Made by a program: the position numbers and the translations under genes. Source: CAZKAP01 sp964550895 (GTDB lineage Bacteria; Bacteroidota; Bacteroidia; Flavobacteriales; Flavobacteriaceae). Taken from it: DNA of 64,000 nt. Under the pieces are notes generated by a model. That model saw nothing but the letters and a program-made list of their open reading frames with translations. It searched no databases and was not told where the DNA came from. Where the stretch lies: positions 1 to 64,000 of the forward strand of contig CAZKAP010000003.1 of assembly GCA_964550895.1 (NCBI GenBank). The letters are read 5' to 3'. This document shows positions 17,256 to 26,782 of this stretch, piece by piece; position 1 is the first letter of the stretch; each line of letters starts with the position of its first letter.

Positions 17256-18089
17256 TCAGTGGGCGACCACGCTCCCGGAAAACAGTTGCCCCGTCTTATA
17301 ATCTCCCAGACTATCTATGGGGATGGATATGAGTCCATCCTCGTCCGTCGAAGGCTGCAGGCAGTTAAAATGCAGGTGGGGAGCGGTGGTCTGACCGGTC
17401 TGGCCAGACAATCCTATGGGCTGACCCTCCCGAACCCGGTCACCGACGCTAACCAGGCTACCCAGGTGTTTCAGGTGTACATATTGGGTAAAGAGTCCCC
17501 GGTCGGGATGAAAGAGGGTGATGAAGTTGGCGTACGGCTTCCACCTCTCATAAGGACCGCCATGGATGTAGCCATCTATAACCCCCACCACATAGCCATC
17601 GGCTGCCGAGCAAATCGTATCCCCGACTTTCAGGGTGAAATCCAAAGCATAGCGCGACCAGTCGGTCCGATGGGAGAACGAACCGCCGTAACCCTGAACG
17701 ACTTCGTAGGACCGGCCTTTCGGGAACGGCAGGGACAGATTTCCCCCTCGTACCGGTTGGCTGGGGTCTCCCAGGCGGATGTCGAACCCGAGTTTTCGCT
17801 CTCGGATGGCCCGGACCTCCAGACTGAGCAGGGTATCGCTCTCGGATGCCAATACCAGCGGGTTCAATCGTTTTAAGGCCCTTTTTAGCTTGCGGTCCTC
17901 CGACCTGACCCAGATACGAACCGGTGCCCTGAGCGGGTTCTCCAGCTCCAGCTCCAATCCCTGATCCGAAAACCGGTAGTCGACGCTGAGGCGGAATTGA
18001 CTGAACCGCTGTTCCGGTAAGGGCTGTCCGCAGGCCGTCAGCACAAACCCAAGTAATGCGAATGCGACGATTCCCGATCCTTTCTTCAT
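17256..18089 (-). CDS. M23 (LytM-type) metallopeptidase lipoprotein
   Basis: 277 residues. Lipoprotein signal LTACGQP with Cys20. The LytM domain occupies about 130-275. Zinc ligands are the His and Asp of SHRTDWSRYALDF and the second His of HLHF; YVHLKHLG and SGQTGQTTAPHLH are family-typical. Likely trims or remodels peptidoglycan or acts as an amidase activator at the inner face of the outer membrane. The N-terminal 110 residues are a beta-sandwich-like region with no family I recognise. Monocistronic. Confidence 0.85.
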   Translation of the reverse strand: MKKGSGIVAFALLGFVLTACGQPLPEQRFSQFRLSVDYRFSDQGLELELENPLRAPVRIWVRSEDRKLKRALKRLNPLVLASESDTLLSLEVRAIRERKLGFDIRLGDPSQPVRGGNLSLPFPKGRSYEVVQGYGGSFSHRTDWSRYALDFTLKVGDTICSAADGYVVGVIDGYIHGGPYERWKPYANFITLFHPDRGLFTQYVHLKHLGSLVSVGDRVREGQPIGLSGQTGQTTAPHLHFNCLQPSTDEDGLISIPIDSLGDYKTGQLFSGSVVAH

Positions 18090-18220
18090 TATTCCTTTTA
18101 TCTTAAATATAGAAAGGCCTGAGCAAAATGCATTGACAAACTGGCAACCCTTACTATGTCTTTCAAAAATTCACGCTTTTCGTATATTATCGGTTAGTGA
18201 ACGGATATAAACGAGGAAGG

Positions 18221-18246
18221 AACGCCTGTAGTTGCCTGAGGCGTTT
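18221..18246 (+). terminator. Hairpin followed by T run, possible terminator or small RNA 3' end
   Basis: AACGCCT (18221-18227) pairs with AGGCGTT (18239-18245) and is followed by TTT. It lies between two divergent genes, where a terminator would not be expected, so it may end a short untranslated transcript. No promoter consensus was found upstream. Confidence 0.3.
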
Positions 18247-18297
18247 TACTGTCGAATTATCCTCCTTTGTTTCACCGACCTGTAGTAATTTCATACT

Positions 18298-18714
18298 ATG
18301 ACTGAACTCTCCTTCGAATACTGGAATCAACTGGCTAACCAATTTGTCCTCATCAGCTCCCTACTCGGCGGATTTTCAATTGCTGCCGTAGCCAATATTT
18401 TGGTCTCTCGGGAAAGGGGCCGGATGATGGATCTGCTCATGCGTGCCGCCATTATTGCCTGCAGCGCATTTATTGCGGTGATCTTCTCCATGACCGATAT
18501 ACTCATGAAAACCACAAAGGGATACCCCCTGACCGTAACAGCAGACGAATTGCTGCTTCCGCGTGTCATCGGGAGTATTTCTTTTTTTGTGGGTATCTTC
18601 TCCCTGATTGTCATGATCGGGCTCTCGGGGTGGACCCGATCGAAGCCGATGGGCCGGTTTACCACCCTCATAGCCGTGCTCACCCTGATCTTACTCCTGC
18701 TACTCGTCAGTTAA
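18298..18714 (+). CDS. Small membrane protein of unknown function
   Basis: 138 residues, four predicted membrane helices (about 17-38, 50-68, 82-105, 115-137). No recognisable family motif. Monocistronic, followed by the HD-hydrolase gene after 76 bp. Confidence 0.65.
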   Translation: MTELSFEYWNQLANQFVLISSLLGGFSIAAVANILVSRERGRMMDLLMRAAIIACSAFIAVIFSMTDILMKTTKGYPLTVTADELLLPRVIGSISFFVGIFSLIVMIGLSGWTRSKPMGRFTTLIAVLTLILLLLLVS

Positions 18715-18790
18715 TGCACACGTGACCTGGGTTACGATCTAAGCAAGTCATTTATCGTATCTTAAGTGGACTATAACCAAGGAAATCGAT

Positions 18791-19402
18791 TTGCTGGAGG
18801 AACTCTTTAAAGAATTATACGCGAAATACAGCAGCAGTGTGGAATTGATCGTCGAGGCCTGGCACGAACTGGCGGACAGGTATTCTGAGGCCCACCGCCA
18901 TTATCACACCTTGCAGCATCTTCGGGACATGGTCGGGGAACTCGATAAGTACCCCGATCGGGTTGCAGACCGGGATACGCTGCTGTTCTCCATTTTTTAC
19001 CACGACATGGTCTACCGGCCCGGACGTAAGGACAACGAAAGGAAGAGCGTCGAATTGATGAATAATCGGCTTTCGCAGACCGCATTTAAAGGATTGGATT
19101 CCTGTGCCCGTCAAATCCTGGCCACTGAAGATCACGGGAGGTCCGAAGATGAAGACACCCGACTCCTGATCGACCTGGACCTGTCTATCCTGGGGCAGTC
19201 GTCCGAGCGATATACCGAATTTCGGGAAGAAATCAGAGAAGAATACCTCCTGTTCCCCCGGTGGATATTCCGAAGGGGCCGCAGAAAGGTTATATCGGAT
19301 CTACTGGAACGTAAATTCATTTATCAGACCGGGTTCTTTCACGGGCTTTATGAGGAGCAGGCGCGATCCAATCTCAGGGCCGAATTGGAATCTTTGGGAT
19401 GA
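18791..19402 (+). CDS. HD-domain metal-dependent phosphohydrolase-like protein (COG4339 type)
   Basis: 203 residues. RHYHTLQHL near the N-terminus, FSIFYHDMVY, NERKS and ATEDH/DLDLSILG are the arrangement of predicted HD-superfamily hydrolases of the COG4339 group. The start is TTG at 18791, preceded by an A/G-rich stretch; no ATG precedes the first conserved helix. Substrate unknown. Its stop overlaps the start of the downstream Crp-family regulator (ATGA, 19399-19402), so the two are co-translated. Confidence 0.75.
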   Translation: MLEELFKELYAKYSSSVELIVEAWHELADRYSEAHRHYHTLQHLRDMVGELDKYPDRVADRDTLLFSIFYHDMVYRPGRKDNERKSVELMNNRLSQTAFKGLDSCARQILATEDHGRSEDEDTRLLIDLDLSILGQSSERYTEFREEIREEYLLFPRWIFRRGRRKVISDLLERKFIYQTGFFHGLYEEQARSNLRAELESLG

Positions 19403-19995
19403 ATCTGCTTAAAACGTATTTGCAATCCCTCGGTAAATTATCGGATACCGAATGGAACGAAGCCCAGCCCCTGTTCAGGGAACAACATATTCCCAGGGGT
19501 GGCTATTATCTGAGGGAAGGCCAGTACTGTAATCGGGTTTCCTTCCTCCAATCCGGACTCTTTAAGCTGTTTTATTTATTGGAGGGAAAAGAGAAAATCA
19601 TGCTGTTCTTTCAGGAGGGAGAATTTATGTCCGACTACTATGGTTTTCTTACTCAGACTCCATCCGTTCGACCCATACAGGCACTCGAAGACTCTACACT
19701 CTTCACCATAGGTAGGGAGGACCTGTATCGGCTTATAGATGCTTCGCAAAAGTGGTCACAAATCGGAAGAGCACTCGCCGAATCGGCCTACGTTCGTTCA
19801 GTACGAAGAGGCAACAGACTCATACACGATCCCCCGGGCACCCGACTGGCCACATTTCTGAGCGAACATCCCGGACTCTTCCAAAGGATTCCCCAGTATT
19901 CCATAGCTTCCTATCTGGACATGACACCGGAAACCCTGAGCCGGTTAAAGAAAAAGATCGTATACGAACAGAAGTCCGGGGATTCAGTGCATTAA
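19399..19995 (+). CDS. Crp/Fnr-family transcriptional regulator
   Basis: 198 residues. A cyclic-nucleotide-binding-like beta-barrel (about 20-110, with GGYYLREGQYCNRVSFLQSG) is followed by a C-terminal helix-turn-helix (YSIASYLDMTPETLSRLKKK). The barrel lacks the full cAMP phosphate-binding cassette, as in most flavobacterial relatives, so the ligand is unknown. Translationally coupled to the HD-protein gene. Confidence 0.82.
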   Translation: MNLLKTYLQSLGKLSDTEWNEAQPLFREQHIPRGGYYLREGQYCNRVSFLQSGLFKLFYLLEGKEKIMLFFQEGEFMSDYYGFLTQTPSVRPIQALEDSTLFTIGREDLYRLIDASQKWSQIGRALAESAYVRSVRRGNRLIHDPPGTRLATFLSEHPGLFQRIPQYSIASYLDMTPETLSRLKKKIVYEQKSGDSVH

Positions 19996-20086
19996 ATCCA
20001 ACAGGAGATTCGGAAAATAATACGTTCTTGATCGGGATCAATGCCTTACACGATAGAGATTTAGAGTTTTATCTCAAAAAAGAACT

Positions 20087-20680
20087 ATGGAATTCCTACA
20101 AGGCATTTGGCGTTATCTGCTGATAGCTTGGGGTGTCATCACACCGGATCTCGGCTATAGCCAGAATATTACGTTGGAAGACAGTCTACTATCCTATAAA
20201 GGGAAAATCGTTAAGGGCCGTGCACTAGCGGTTTCGTCCATTATCCCTATCCCGGCTTCTGAAGTCTGGGACAGGGTTAAGACACCGGCCTTACTGGAAT
20301 ACGTTTCCCGTGGATTTATACAATTCAAACCGCTTGAAGAAGCGTTTCCCGATCAGTGGGAAGATGGACATACCTATGCAACTCGAATGAGCATCTTCGG
20401 CTGTATCCCCTTCGGCGGGGTACACCACCTCCATATAGAGAAAATCGACGAGAGCGCCATGCAAATACAAACCCGCGAGTGGGACAATAAGGCCCGGATA
20501 TGGGACCACGAGGTTGTCATTCAAGACCTGGGAAATGGTCAGACCTATTACCGGGACACCATTGTTATCTACGGAGGTTTCTGGACGGGGCTCATCACCA
20601 CTTTTGCCCGTATTTTTTATAAACACAGGCATAAACGTTGGCAAAAACTCGGTCGGGAAGAACTTGACATCGGCGGTTGA
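20087..20680 (+). CDS. SRPBCC/START-like protein of unknown function
   Basis: 197 residues with a hydrophobic N-terminus (about 7-25) that may be a signal or anchor. The core resembles SRPBCC ligand-binding folds: SSIIPIPASEVWDRVKTPALL at the start, a strand-rich middle, and a final WTGLITTFARIFYKHRHKRW helix. No catalytic residues assigned. Upstream gap (92 bp) has no terminator, so it may be in the same transcript as the Crp regulator. Confidence 0.6.
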   Translation: MEFLQGIWRYLLIAWGVITPDLGYSQNITLEDSLLSYKGKIVKGRALAVSSIIPIPASEVWDRVKTPALLEYVSRGFIQFKPLEEAFPDQWEDGHTYATRMSIFGCIPFGGVHHLHIEKIDESAMQIQTREWDNKARIWDHEVVIQDLGNGQTYYRDTIVIYGGFWTGLITTFARIFYKHRHKRWQKLGREELDIGG

Positions 20681-20726
20681 AACGAGTACATTTAGGAAGT
20701 TGAAAAATTAAACTCTTTTGATTTCT

Positions 20727-21032
20727 ATGAATAATCGAGACTTCAGGATGGGTACCGGACTCGTCTGGTTGCTGGTGACAGGGAATCTCATACTGACCAC
20801 AGCAGGTGCATTCTACAAAGTCCAGGCCTTGGAAATTTCAGAGTTTCTGCTGACTGCGGGCCTGATGCTTTTTTTCTCGACCTGGGTTATTGTGCTCAGC
20901 GATATGGTAAAAAATCGAATTTACAATAAACCGTTCTGGATCATCATCCTATTCGTGATGCCCTCGATTACACCTCTTTTTTATCTGATTCAAAGGAATC
21001 GACTTTTACGCATGGGCTCAAGGCTGGGCTGA
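20727..21032 (+). CDS. Small membrane protein of unknown function
   Basis: 101 residues from the ATG at 20727 (a TTG at 20718 is possible). Three hydrophobic segments (about 11-30, 38-57, 69-86) and a basic C-terminus (QRNRLLRMGSRLG). Resembles short PLD-nuclease-N-type membrane stubs only in layout. 46 bp after the SRPBCC-like gene on the same strand. Confidence 0.55.
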   Translation: MNNRDFRMGTGLVWLLVTGNLILTTAGAFYKVQALEISEFLLTAGLMLFFSTWVIVLSDMVKNRIYNKPFWIIILFVMPSITPLFYLIQRNRLLRMGSRLG

Positions 21033-21100
21033 TCCTATTGAAAATCTGGCCCGTCATCATTTCCCATACGAACCCAGCGCCATACTTAGACTCCCGAGAC

Positions 21101-21538
21101 ATGGAAACGAGCCGACCCGTTCATACCGATTTTTTGCGGCATCTGGACCGAAAGAGTCCCGAATTGGTTGAGCGGTTTTACCGAACCCGGGAGTTTGTAT
21201 TGAATCAACACATCGAAGCTGTAGAGCTCCTCTACCATACCCATGCCTTAACGGCGGTTTTTTCTCTTTCTGAACGATTAAGCGATGCGTATTGCCACAT
21301 TCCCGTCTACACCGCCCACCTCAACCTCGGCTTTAATAAGGGAGTCCTGCTGGCGGATCCCAAAGGCCTATTGCAGGGCAGTGGGAAGCTGATTCGCCAC
21401 ATACCCATTAAAACCGCAGAGGACCTCAACAACCCGTATATCCGGATACTGTTGGAAAACGCTATTGATCTTGCTCAAGCAGATTTGGACAAGCCGGCGA
21501 AATCCCGGGGAATTACCCTTTCGAGGATCAAGGACTGA
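21101..21538 (+). CDS. DUF1801-like protein
   Basis: 145 residues from the ATG at 21101 (an upstream in-frame TTG at 21038 is less likely). The central region with LNLGFNKGVLL, GSGKLIRHIPIK and a final ILLENAIDLA helix fits the DUF1801/YdhG fold, a small alpha/beta domain seen in the frataxin-like Fra proteins of Gram-positives, although the function in Bacteroidota is unknown. Convergent with the molybdenum hydroxylase operon. Confidence 0.65.
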   Translation: METSRPVHTDFLRHLDRKSPELVERFYRTREFVLNQHIEAVELLYHTHALTAVFSLSERLSDAYCHIPVYTAHLNLGFNKGVLLADPKGLLQGSGKLIRHIPIKTAEDLNNPYIRILLENAIDLAQADLDKPAKSRGITLSRIKD

Positions 21539-21585
21539 AATTCCCCGGGGAGTTTGGTAAGCGAGAGGTTCCCCTTGTCCCGCTG

Positions 21586-23733
21586 TTAAAGCCTCAGGGG
21601 AATATCCGTTAGCCGTCGCCCCGTTAGCCTTTTAACCGCGTTGGCGATAGCCGCTCCTATCGGTCCGAGAGGAGGTTCCCCTACGGGCAACGGTATATCT
21701 GCGCCCTGAATCAGGTGAACGTCGATCTCTTTAGGGGCATGTCTGAGTTGTGCCATTTCGTAAGGACCATAAATGGTGGGATAGAGTTCCCCATCCTTCA
21801 GGGTCATGCGCTCAAAAAGGGTCGCACTCAACCCCATAATGATGGCCCCCTCGCACTGGGCCCTGACCTGATCCGGGTTTACGGCTATACCACAATCGAA
21901 GGCGCAGGTAACGCGATGTACGCGAATTTCACCGTCGGCTATGGAGACCTCGGCTATCTGGGCGCAGGGCGCATTGGTATCGATGGAGGCAGCAAAGCCC
22001 ATGGCCCTGTCGTTCTGAACCTCATCCCGATAACCGGACTCTTCGGCCGCCTTACGAATGACGTTCCGTATGCGCTCCTCGCCCTCGCTATCGCCCAGAT
22101 GGGCCAGCCGAAATTCCACGGGATCCTGGCCGGTTTTTAACGCCATCTCGTCCATGAAACTCTCTATGGCGAAGGTGTTGGCCAGCAAACCCAGGCTTCG
22201 CCACCAGCTGGTGGCAAAAGGCAGAGAAGTATGCCACTGTACGGCCCGTTTGTTAGGGATGTTACCATACATGATATTGCCTCCGCGAGCCGCACCTATG
22301 TCCGTACCGATAACGGCCGTCATGGCCTTGGGAAACATAGGTGACCCATGGGCTACATCGCCGCTGGCGTAATGGTGTTCCAGGTGGTGAAGCCTTCCTC
22401 CGGGGTCCAACTTGCCTTTCACAACATGGTGGGTGGGCGGACGGAAGGTATCGTGTTGAAATTCATCCTTGCGGGTGAATATATACTTCACAGGCCAGCC
22501 GACTTCGCGCGACAACTGTGCCACCTGAATAGCATGGGCAGTATTCAGTCGCCTTCCGAAACCCCCACCGAGATACGTGGGTACGATATCGACCTCCTCT
22601 TCGTTTAGATCCAACGCCCGGGCCACCTGCCGTCGTGTCTGGCCCGGCACCTGCGTGGAGAGTACAACCCTGACCTTTCCATCTTTGTAGTGTGCCACGG
22701 CACCATTGGGTTCCAGTTGGGCATGTGCACCTATAGGCGTGGTGAATTCCAGGATTTCCACCCGGTCTTCATTGGCATCCAGATGTCCGCCTTCCTTCTG
22801 TGTGATCATACGGCTCCCCTTGCCCACCTGGAGCATGTCCCGCAAGTCTTCTTCGGTCCATATCCGCGGAATGTCCCATTCGACCTCCAGCGCCTGCCGG
22901 GCAGCCAGTGCCTGGCTGTAAGTCCGGGCCACGACACCCACCCAGTCTTCGATACGGCAGATTTTGACGACTCCGGGCATCCGCTCCGCCTTACTGCTCT
23001 CCACCCCGATCATCCGGGCGCCCACCGCCGAGGGCCTTACGATTGCCGCGTGCAACATATCGGGCATCTCGGCATCCAGCCCGAAGGGCGCCGTTCCGTA
23101 TACTTTTTCCTCAAGGTCAATGCGGGGAACGGGGGTACCCACCAGCCGGTAATTCGTAACCGGTCGGAGTTCCGGGGACTCTGGCATCTCCCAGTCCGTC
23201 ACCCCGGTCGCAGCCTCGGCGTAGGTCATCTGCCTTTCGCCCGAACTCAGTATTCCTCCACCGGTTGAAACCTCCGACGGATCTATGCCCCATCGGTTGG
23301 CCGCCTGGATTTTCAACATTTCCCTCATGGTGGCCGATAATTCCCTCAAGGGTTGCCACAGCCCACCCACGGACAGGCTTCCACCGGTACTCAGTCCATC
23401 GATGACCCCACTGCTCGTAGCCGCACCTACCACCCGGATCTGCCGGATATCCATATCCATCTCATCGTGTATAATTTGAGCGAAGCTCGTAAATGACCCC
23501 TGACCCATTTCCACTTTTGGGGAATGAAAAACCAGTTGGTTATCTCCCGTGAGTTCGAACCACAGCTGGGGTTCGGTCCCCTGCCCCTGATAGAAAGGAG
23601 TAGCCGTTTCTACCGTTTGCAATACGGCCCGGCGTATGGGATTGCGCCCCAGGTACGTTCCTACGGCCAGTACTCCCAGGGTTCCAAGTCCACCCCGCAC
23701 CAGAAATTTCCGTCTCGACACCTGCTTAGTCAT
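21586..23733 (-). CDS. Molybdopterin-binding subunit of aldehyde/isoquinoline oxidoreductase family, Tat-exported
   Basis: 715 residues from the ATG at 23733 (a TTG nine bases upstream is also in frame). Twin-arginine signal SRRKFLV followed by a hydrophobic stretch. Xanthine-dehydrogenase-family large subunit of the IorB type, with GGGFGRRL and a C-terminal LPVGEPPLGPIGAAIANAV segment carrying the conserved Glu. The layout (Tat signal, split Moco domains, separate 2Fe-2S subunit) fits IorAB-type periplasmic hydroxylases. Electrons would go to a quinone or cytochrome partner not encoded here. The substrate cannot be told from sequence. Overlaps the 2Fe-2S subunit gene by 8 bp. Confidence 0.88.
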   Translation of the reverse strand: MTKQVSRRKFLVRGGLGTLGVLAVGTYLGRNPIRRAVLQTVETATPFYQGQGTEPQLWFELTGDNQLVFHSPKVEMGQGSFTSFAQIIHDEMDMDIRQIRVVGAATSSGVIDGLSTGGSLSVGGLWQPLRELSATMREMLKIQAANRWGIDPSEVSTGGGILSSGERQMTYAEAATGVTDWEMPESPELRPVTNYRLVGTPVPRIDLEEKVYGTAPFGLDAEMPDMLHAAIVRPSAVGARMIGVESSKAERMPGVVKICRIEDWVGVVARTYSQALAARQALEVEWDIPRIWTEEDLRDMLQVGKGSRMITQKEGGHLDANEDRVEILEFTTPIGAHAQLEPNGAVAHYKDGKVRVVLSTQVPGQTRRQVARALDLNEEEVDIVPTYLGGGFGRRLNTAHAIQVAQLSREVGWPVKYIFTRKDEFQHDTFRPPTHHVVKGKLDPGGRLHHLEHHYASGDVAHGSPMFPKAMTAVIGTDIGAARGGNIMYGNIPNKRAVQWHTSLPFATSWWRSLGLLANTFAIESFMDEMALKTGQDPVEFRLAHLGDSEGEERIRNVIRKAAEESGYRDEVQNDRAMGFAASIDTNAPCAQIAEVSIADGEIRVHRVTCAFDCGIAVNPDQVRAQCEGAIIMGLSATLFERMTLKDGELYPTIYGPYEMAQLRHAPKEIDVHLIQGADIPLPVGEPPLGPIGAAIANAVKRLTGRRLTDIPLRL

Positions 23734-24217
23734 AGGATTCAAAGGTTTGAGTTTGAGAAGCGCTCAGTTCTGCCGCCCGATGGATGGCCTTACGCATGCG
23801 GTAATAAGTGGCACAACGACAGACATTGGTTATACTCCGGTCGATTTCCTCATCCGTTGGAGATGAATTTTCATTAAGGAGTGCGGCAGCGGCCATCATA
23901 AAGCCCGGCTGGCAGTATCCGCATTGGGGGACTACCTCCTCTATCCAGGCCTGTTGAACCGGATGGGGATTCCCGGGATCTCCCAGTCCCTCGATGGTAA
24001 CCACTTTTTTGCCTTCTGCAAAACTCACGGGATAGGAACACGAACGTATGGCCTGTCCGTCCACGTGCAGCGTACAGGCGCCGCAGGCAGCCATACCGCA
24101 GCCAAATTTCGTACCCTTTAAACCGAGAACATCCCTGACCACCCATAACAGAGGTGTGGAGGGATTTTCGATATCCAGGGATACCGGTTTGTTATTGATT
24201 TGAAATGATAGGGTCAT
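23726..24217 (-). CDS. 2Fe-2S subunit of the molybdenum hydroxylase (IorA type)
   Basis: 163 residues. It has the two cluster-binding domains of the family: GCGMAACGACTLHVDG plus a downstream RSC for the plant-ferredoxin-type cluster, and CGYCQPGFMM ... NVCRCATYYRMRKAI for the helical-domain cluster. First gene of a two-gene operon with the Moco subunit. No signal peptide of its own, so it is probably co-exported with the Tat partner. Confidence 0.92.
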   Translation of the reverse strand: MTLSFQINNKPVSLDIENPSTPLLWVVRDVLGLKGTKFGCGMAACGACTLHVDGQAIRSCSYPVSFAEGKKVVTIEGLGDPGNPHPVQQAWIEEVVPQCGYCQPGFMMAAAALLNENSSPTDEEIDRSITNVCRCATYYRMRKAIHRAAELSASQTQTFESYD

Positions 24218-24340
24218 AAGCGATTCCTTCTCTTTAAGTCTACTGCAAAAGTTACGAAAATTGAAGAAGCCGTTTCGTCCCGGGTACCATTGTAAGTCTG
24301 GAGAATTTGCAGGATATTTCCGTTTGCAAAAACATATACC

Positions 24341-24928
24341 ATGAACGGGAACCGCAAAGCAATTTTGGTAGGGGCGCTCACACTGCTCGCTCTCACCGCA
24401 ACAAGCTGTAAACCGAAGGAAAAGAAAGAGGAAGTGCAGCAGGAGACTTCAGAAAAACCCTCGCACATCCCACCGGTTGTCCCCCAGACCCCGACCGTAG
24501 ACCGGGAGGAGATCTCCAATTCCCCCACCAGGCCCAGAAAAATCAAAGGACCCCAAAGTCCGGCCCCTGCCACAAATGTAGGACTCGAGGGCACCAAATG
24601 GGTGCTGACGGAGCTCATGGGTAAGGACATGGAGTCCGGTGGCACTGAGGAGATCTACCTTCGTTTTGATGGATCCGGCAGGGTGACCGGCTTCAACGGC
24701 TGCAATTCCTTCGAGGGAACCTATGAGATCAAGACGGAGGGGCGGATCGAAATGGATCAGATGACAGGGAATCCGAAGCCTTGCGCAAATTCGGGAAATG
24801 CGATACCATTCAACCAGATGCTGCATACCATCGATAACTTCACCATTAAAAATGGCATACTGAGACTTCATCGGTCGCAGATGACAACCCTGCTCAAGTT
24901 TAGGGCCTCGGCAGAACCCAGTACGTAA
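24341..24928 (+). CDS. META-domain lipoprotein (HslJ-like)
   Basis: 195 residues. Lipoprotein signal with Cys23 (LTATSCKPK), a Glu/Lys/Pro-rich linker (about 24-85) and a META domain (about 86-190) with LEGTKWVLTEL, FNGCNSFEGTYE and FNQML. META proteins are envelope proteins linked to heat or antibiotic stress in some bacteria. Divergent from the 2Fe-2S gene and convergent with the amidase. Confidence 0.8.
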   Translation: MNGNRKAILVGALTLLALTATSCKPKEKKEEVQQETSEKPSHIPPVVPQTPTVDREEISNSPTRPRKIKGPQSPAPATNVGLEGTKWVLTELMGKDMESGGTEEIYLRFDGSGRVTGFNGCNSFEGTYEIKTEGRIEMDQMTGNPKPCANSGNAIPFNQMLHTIDNFTIKNGILRLHRSQMTTLLKFRASAEPST

Positions 24929-24939
24929 ATCGCCGTGTC

Positions 24940-26652
24940 TTAGTTCAGGTAGGCCTTCGGGAATTCCCGGGCATTCAGGATGCGCTCGACCTCGAATCCA
25001 AGATGATACAATCGCTGCTCTTCGAACTGCTTTCCGAACAGCGTCAGACCTGCGGGTCGTCCATCGGAACGGTATCCCATGGGAATGGTCAGGGCCGGGT
25101 ACTTTGCGGCGGCAGCGTAATGAGCGCCCCTGTTATTGATGGAAAACACGGCCTCAATTTCCAGATCAAATCCGGGTTTGAAATACAGTCGAGCCTGGTC
25201 TTCCAGGCGTTGACGCAGGGCCGTCAGGGCTTCCTGAGAAGTGGAATCTGCAATGACCCCGTCGAATCGGACCTGACCGTATGGAATCCGGGCCGTGCTA
25301 TCCTGCAGGTTGTAGGCATGAAGATCTTTCATGTTTCGAATACCCAGGGTGTCGGGAAGTCCGCCGTAGTTCGAAATGTATTCGGGCATGGCCTCTTTCA
25401 TGTCCGCATTCAGCAGCTGCAGGAATCCATCCATGGAAACCGGGGGCAATTCGAGCTCCACAATTTCCGCACCGGCCGCCGCCAATGCCAAACTGCTCTG
25501 CAGATACAGGGAGTCGGATTCTAGTGCCTCCCTATAAAATCCCAGTCTTTTTCCCCGGAGGCTATAACCCGGCTCGGGCCTGTACCAGTCGCCTTCCCAT
25601 TTTACCTGTACGGAGGCCGGGTCCGAACCGTCATAACCGAGCATGGCGTCCAGCAATATGGCATTGTCGATCAAAGAACGCGTCATGGGTCCCGGTGTAT
25701 CCAGGGTAGCGGAAATAGGGACTATCCCTCCCCGGCTGAGCAGACCGATGGTGGGTTTCATGCCCACCAGGGAGTTGCTGCTTGAGGGAGAAAGTATGGA
25801 GCCTGAAGTCTCCGTACCCACAGCCGCGACTGCATAACCTGCCGCAGTAGCCGTCCCACTGCCCGAACTGGAGCCTCCGGTATCGTGAACGAATCGGCCA
25901 TAAGGGTTCAGCGTCTGCCCGCCTATTGCACTCTGGCCATTTGGACAATCGCACAGGAAGTTTGCCCACTCGCTCAGATTGGTCTTACCGAGGATAAGTG
26001 CTCCCTTCTCCTTAAGGCGAGCCGTGATAAAGGCATCTTCTGCACGATTATTCAGAAAGGCAACCGCTCCGGCTGTAGTGGGCATCCCATTTGTACCCAC
26101 ATTATCCTTGAGCAAAATCGGCATTCCGTAAACCGGATGATGCGAACCCTTTTGTTTATCCAGGGTGCGGGCCTGGTCCAGTACCCTTTCGTTCAGGGAT
26201 ATGATCGATTGCAGACCCGTCTCCCTGTCCAATTCGTAGCGGTAGATCCGCTTGAGGTAGAAGAGGGTGAGTTCTTCATAGGTCAGGAGTCCTGCGGCTA
26301 CGGCCTCCTGTATCTCGGGTATGTCTTTCTCCAGTACCAGGGGAACCAATTCCCTGTACCGATCCTCAGGGAAGGCTTCAACCTCCGCGTACAATGCGCC
26401 ATAAATATCCGTTTTCGACCTGAATGGAGACTGAATTCGCCGGAATTGCATACGAGGGCTGGGATGATCCGCAACACTATCCAACAGGGCCTGCTCCTCC
26501 TCGGGTGTGTACAATTCGGGTACTTCTACCCGGGACTCGGTAATCCGAGATTCACAACCGCTGAGAAACGCGATAAAAAGTAAGGTCAGCACAACACTCC
26601 AGGCGGGCATGCCGGAAAAGTTTGGCGAGAAAAGACGGGAAGTTGGATTCAT
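24940..26652 (-). CDS. Amidase-signature family lipoprotein
   Basis: 570 residues. The Ser-cisSer-Lys triad is visible: Lys in PILLKDNVGTNG, the two Ser in GGSSSGSG and GTETSGSIL. A lipoprotein signal (LLFIAFLSGCES) puts it in the envelope; the ATG at 26610 (residue 15) gives a more usual signal length than the ATG at 26652. Hydrolyses amide bonds of unknown substrate. Predicted periplasmic or surface location makes it different from the cytosolic GatA paralogue. Confidence 0.88.
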   Translation of the reverse strand: MNPTSRLFSPNFSGMPAWSVVLTLLFIAFLSGCESRITESRVEVPELYTPEEEQALLDSVADHPSPRMQFRRIQSPFRSKTDIYGALYAEVEAFPEDRYRELVPLVLEKDIPEIQEAVAAGLLTYEELTLFYLKRIYRYELDRETGLQSIISLNERVLDQARTLDKQKGSHHPVYGMPILLKDNVGTNGMPTTAGAVAFLNNRAEDAFITARLKEKGALILGKTNLSEWANFLCDCPNGQSAIGGQTLNPYGRFVHDTGGSSSGSGTATAAGYAVAAVGTETSGSILSPSSSNSLVGMKPTIGLLSRGGIVPISATLDTPGPMTRSLIDNAILLDAMLGYDGSDPASVQVKWEGDWYRPEPGYSLRGKRLGFYREALESDSLYLQSSLALAAAGAEIVELELPPVSMDGFLQLLNADMKEAMPEYISNYGGLPDTLGIRNMKDLHAYNLQDSTARIPYGQVRFDGVIADSTSQEALTALRQRLEDQARLYFKPGFDLEIEAVFSINNRGAHYAAAAKYPALTIPMGYRSDGRPAGLTLFGKQFEEQRLYHLGFEVERILNAREFPKAYLN

Positions 26653-26782
26653 GGTTTCTTTAATTTTTCAGAGGAATAGCTGCAATATACGCAGGAGCAT
26701 CTCAAAACCAACAGTCCGGTGGCCTACCTCGGCTTGGAGCCCGAGGCCTCCTTACATAATGTGCGTATCTTTGACGGGCCTC

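Noticed and set aside
26507..26782. 92-residue N-terminal extension of the MFS transporter
   Set aside because: It lies over the start of the amidase gene on the other strand and lacks membrane or signal character; the ATG at 26783 opens the first helix.
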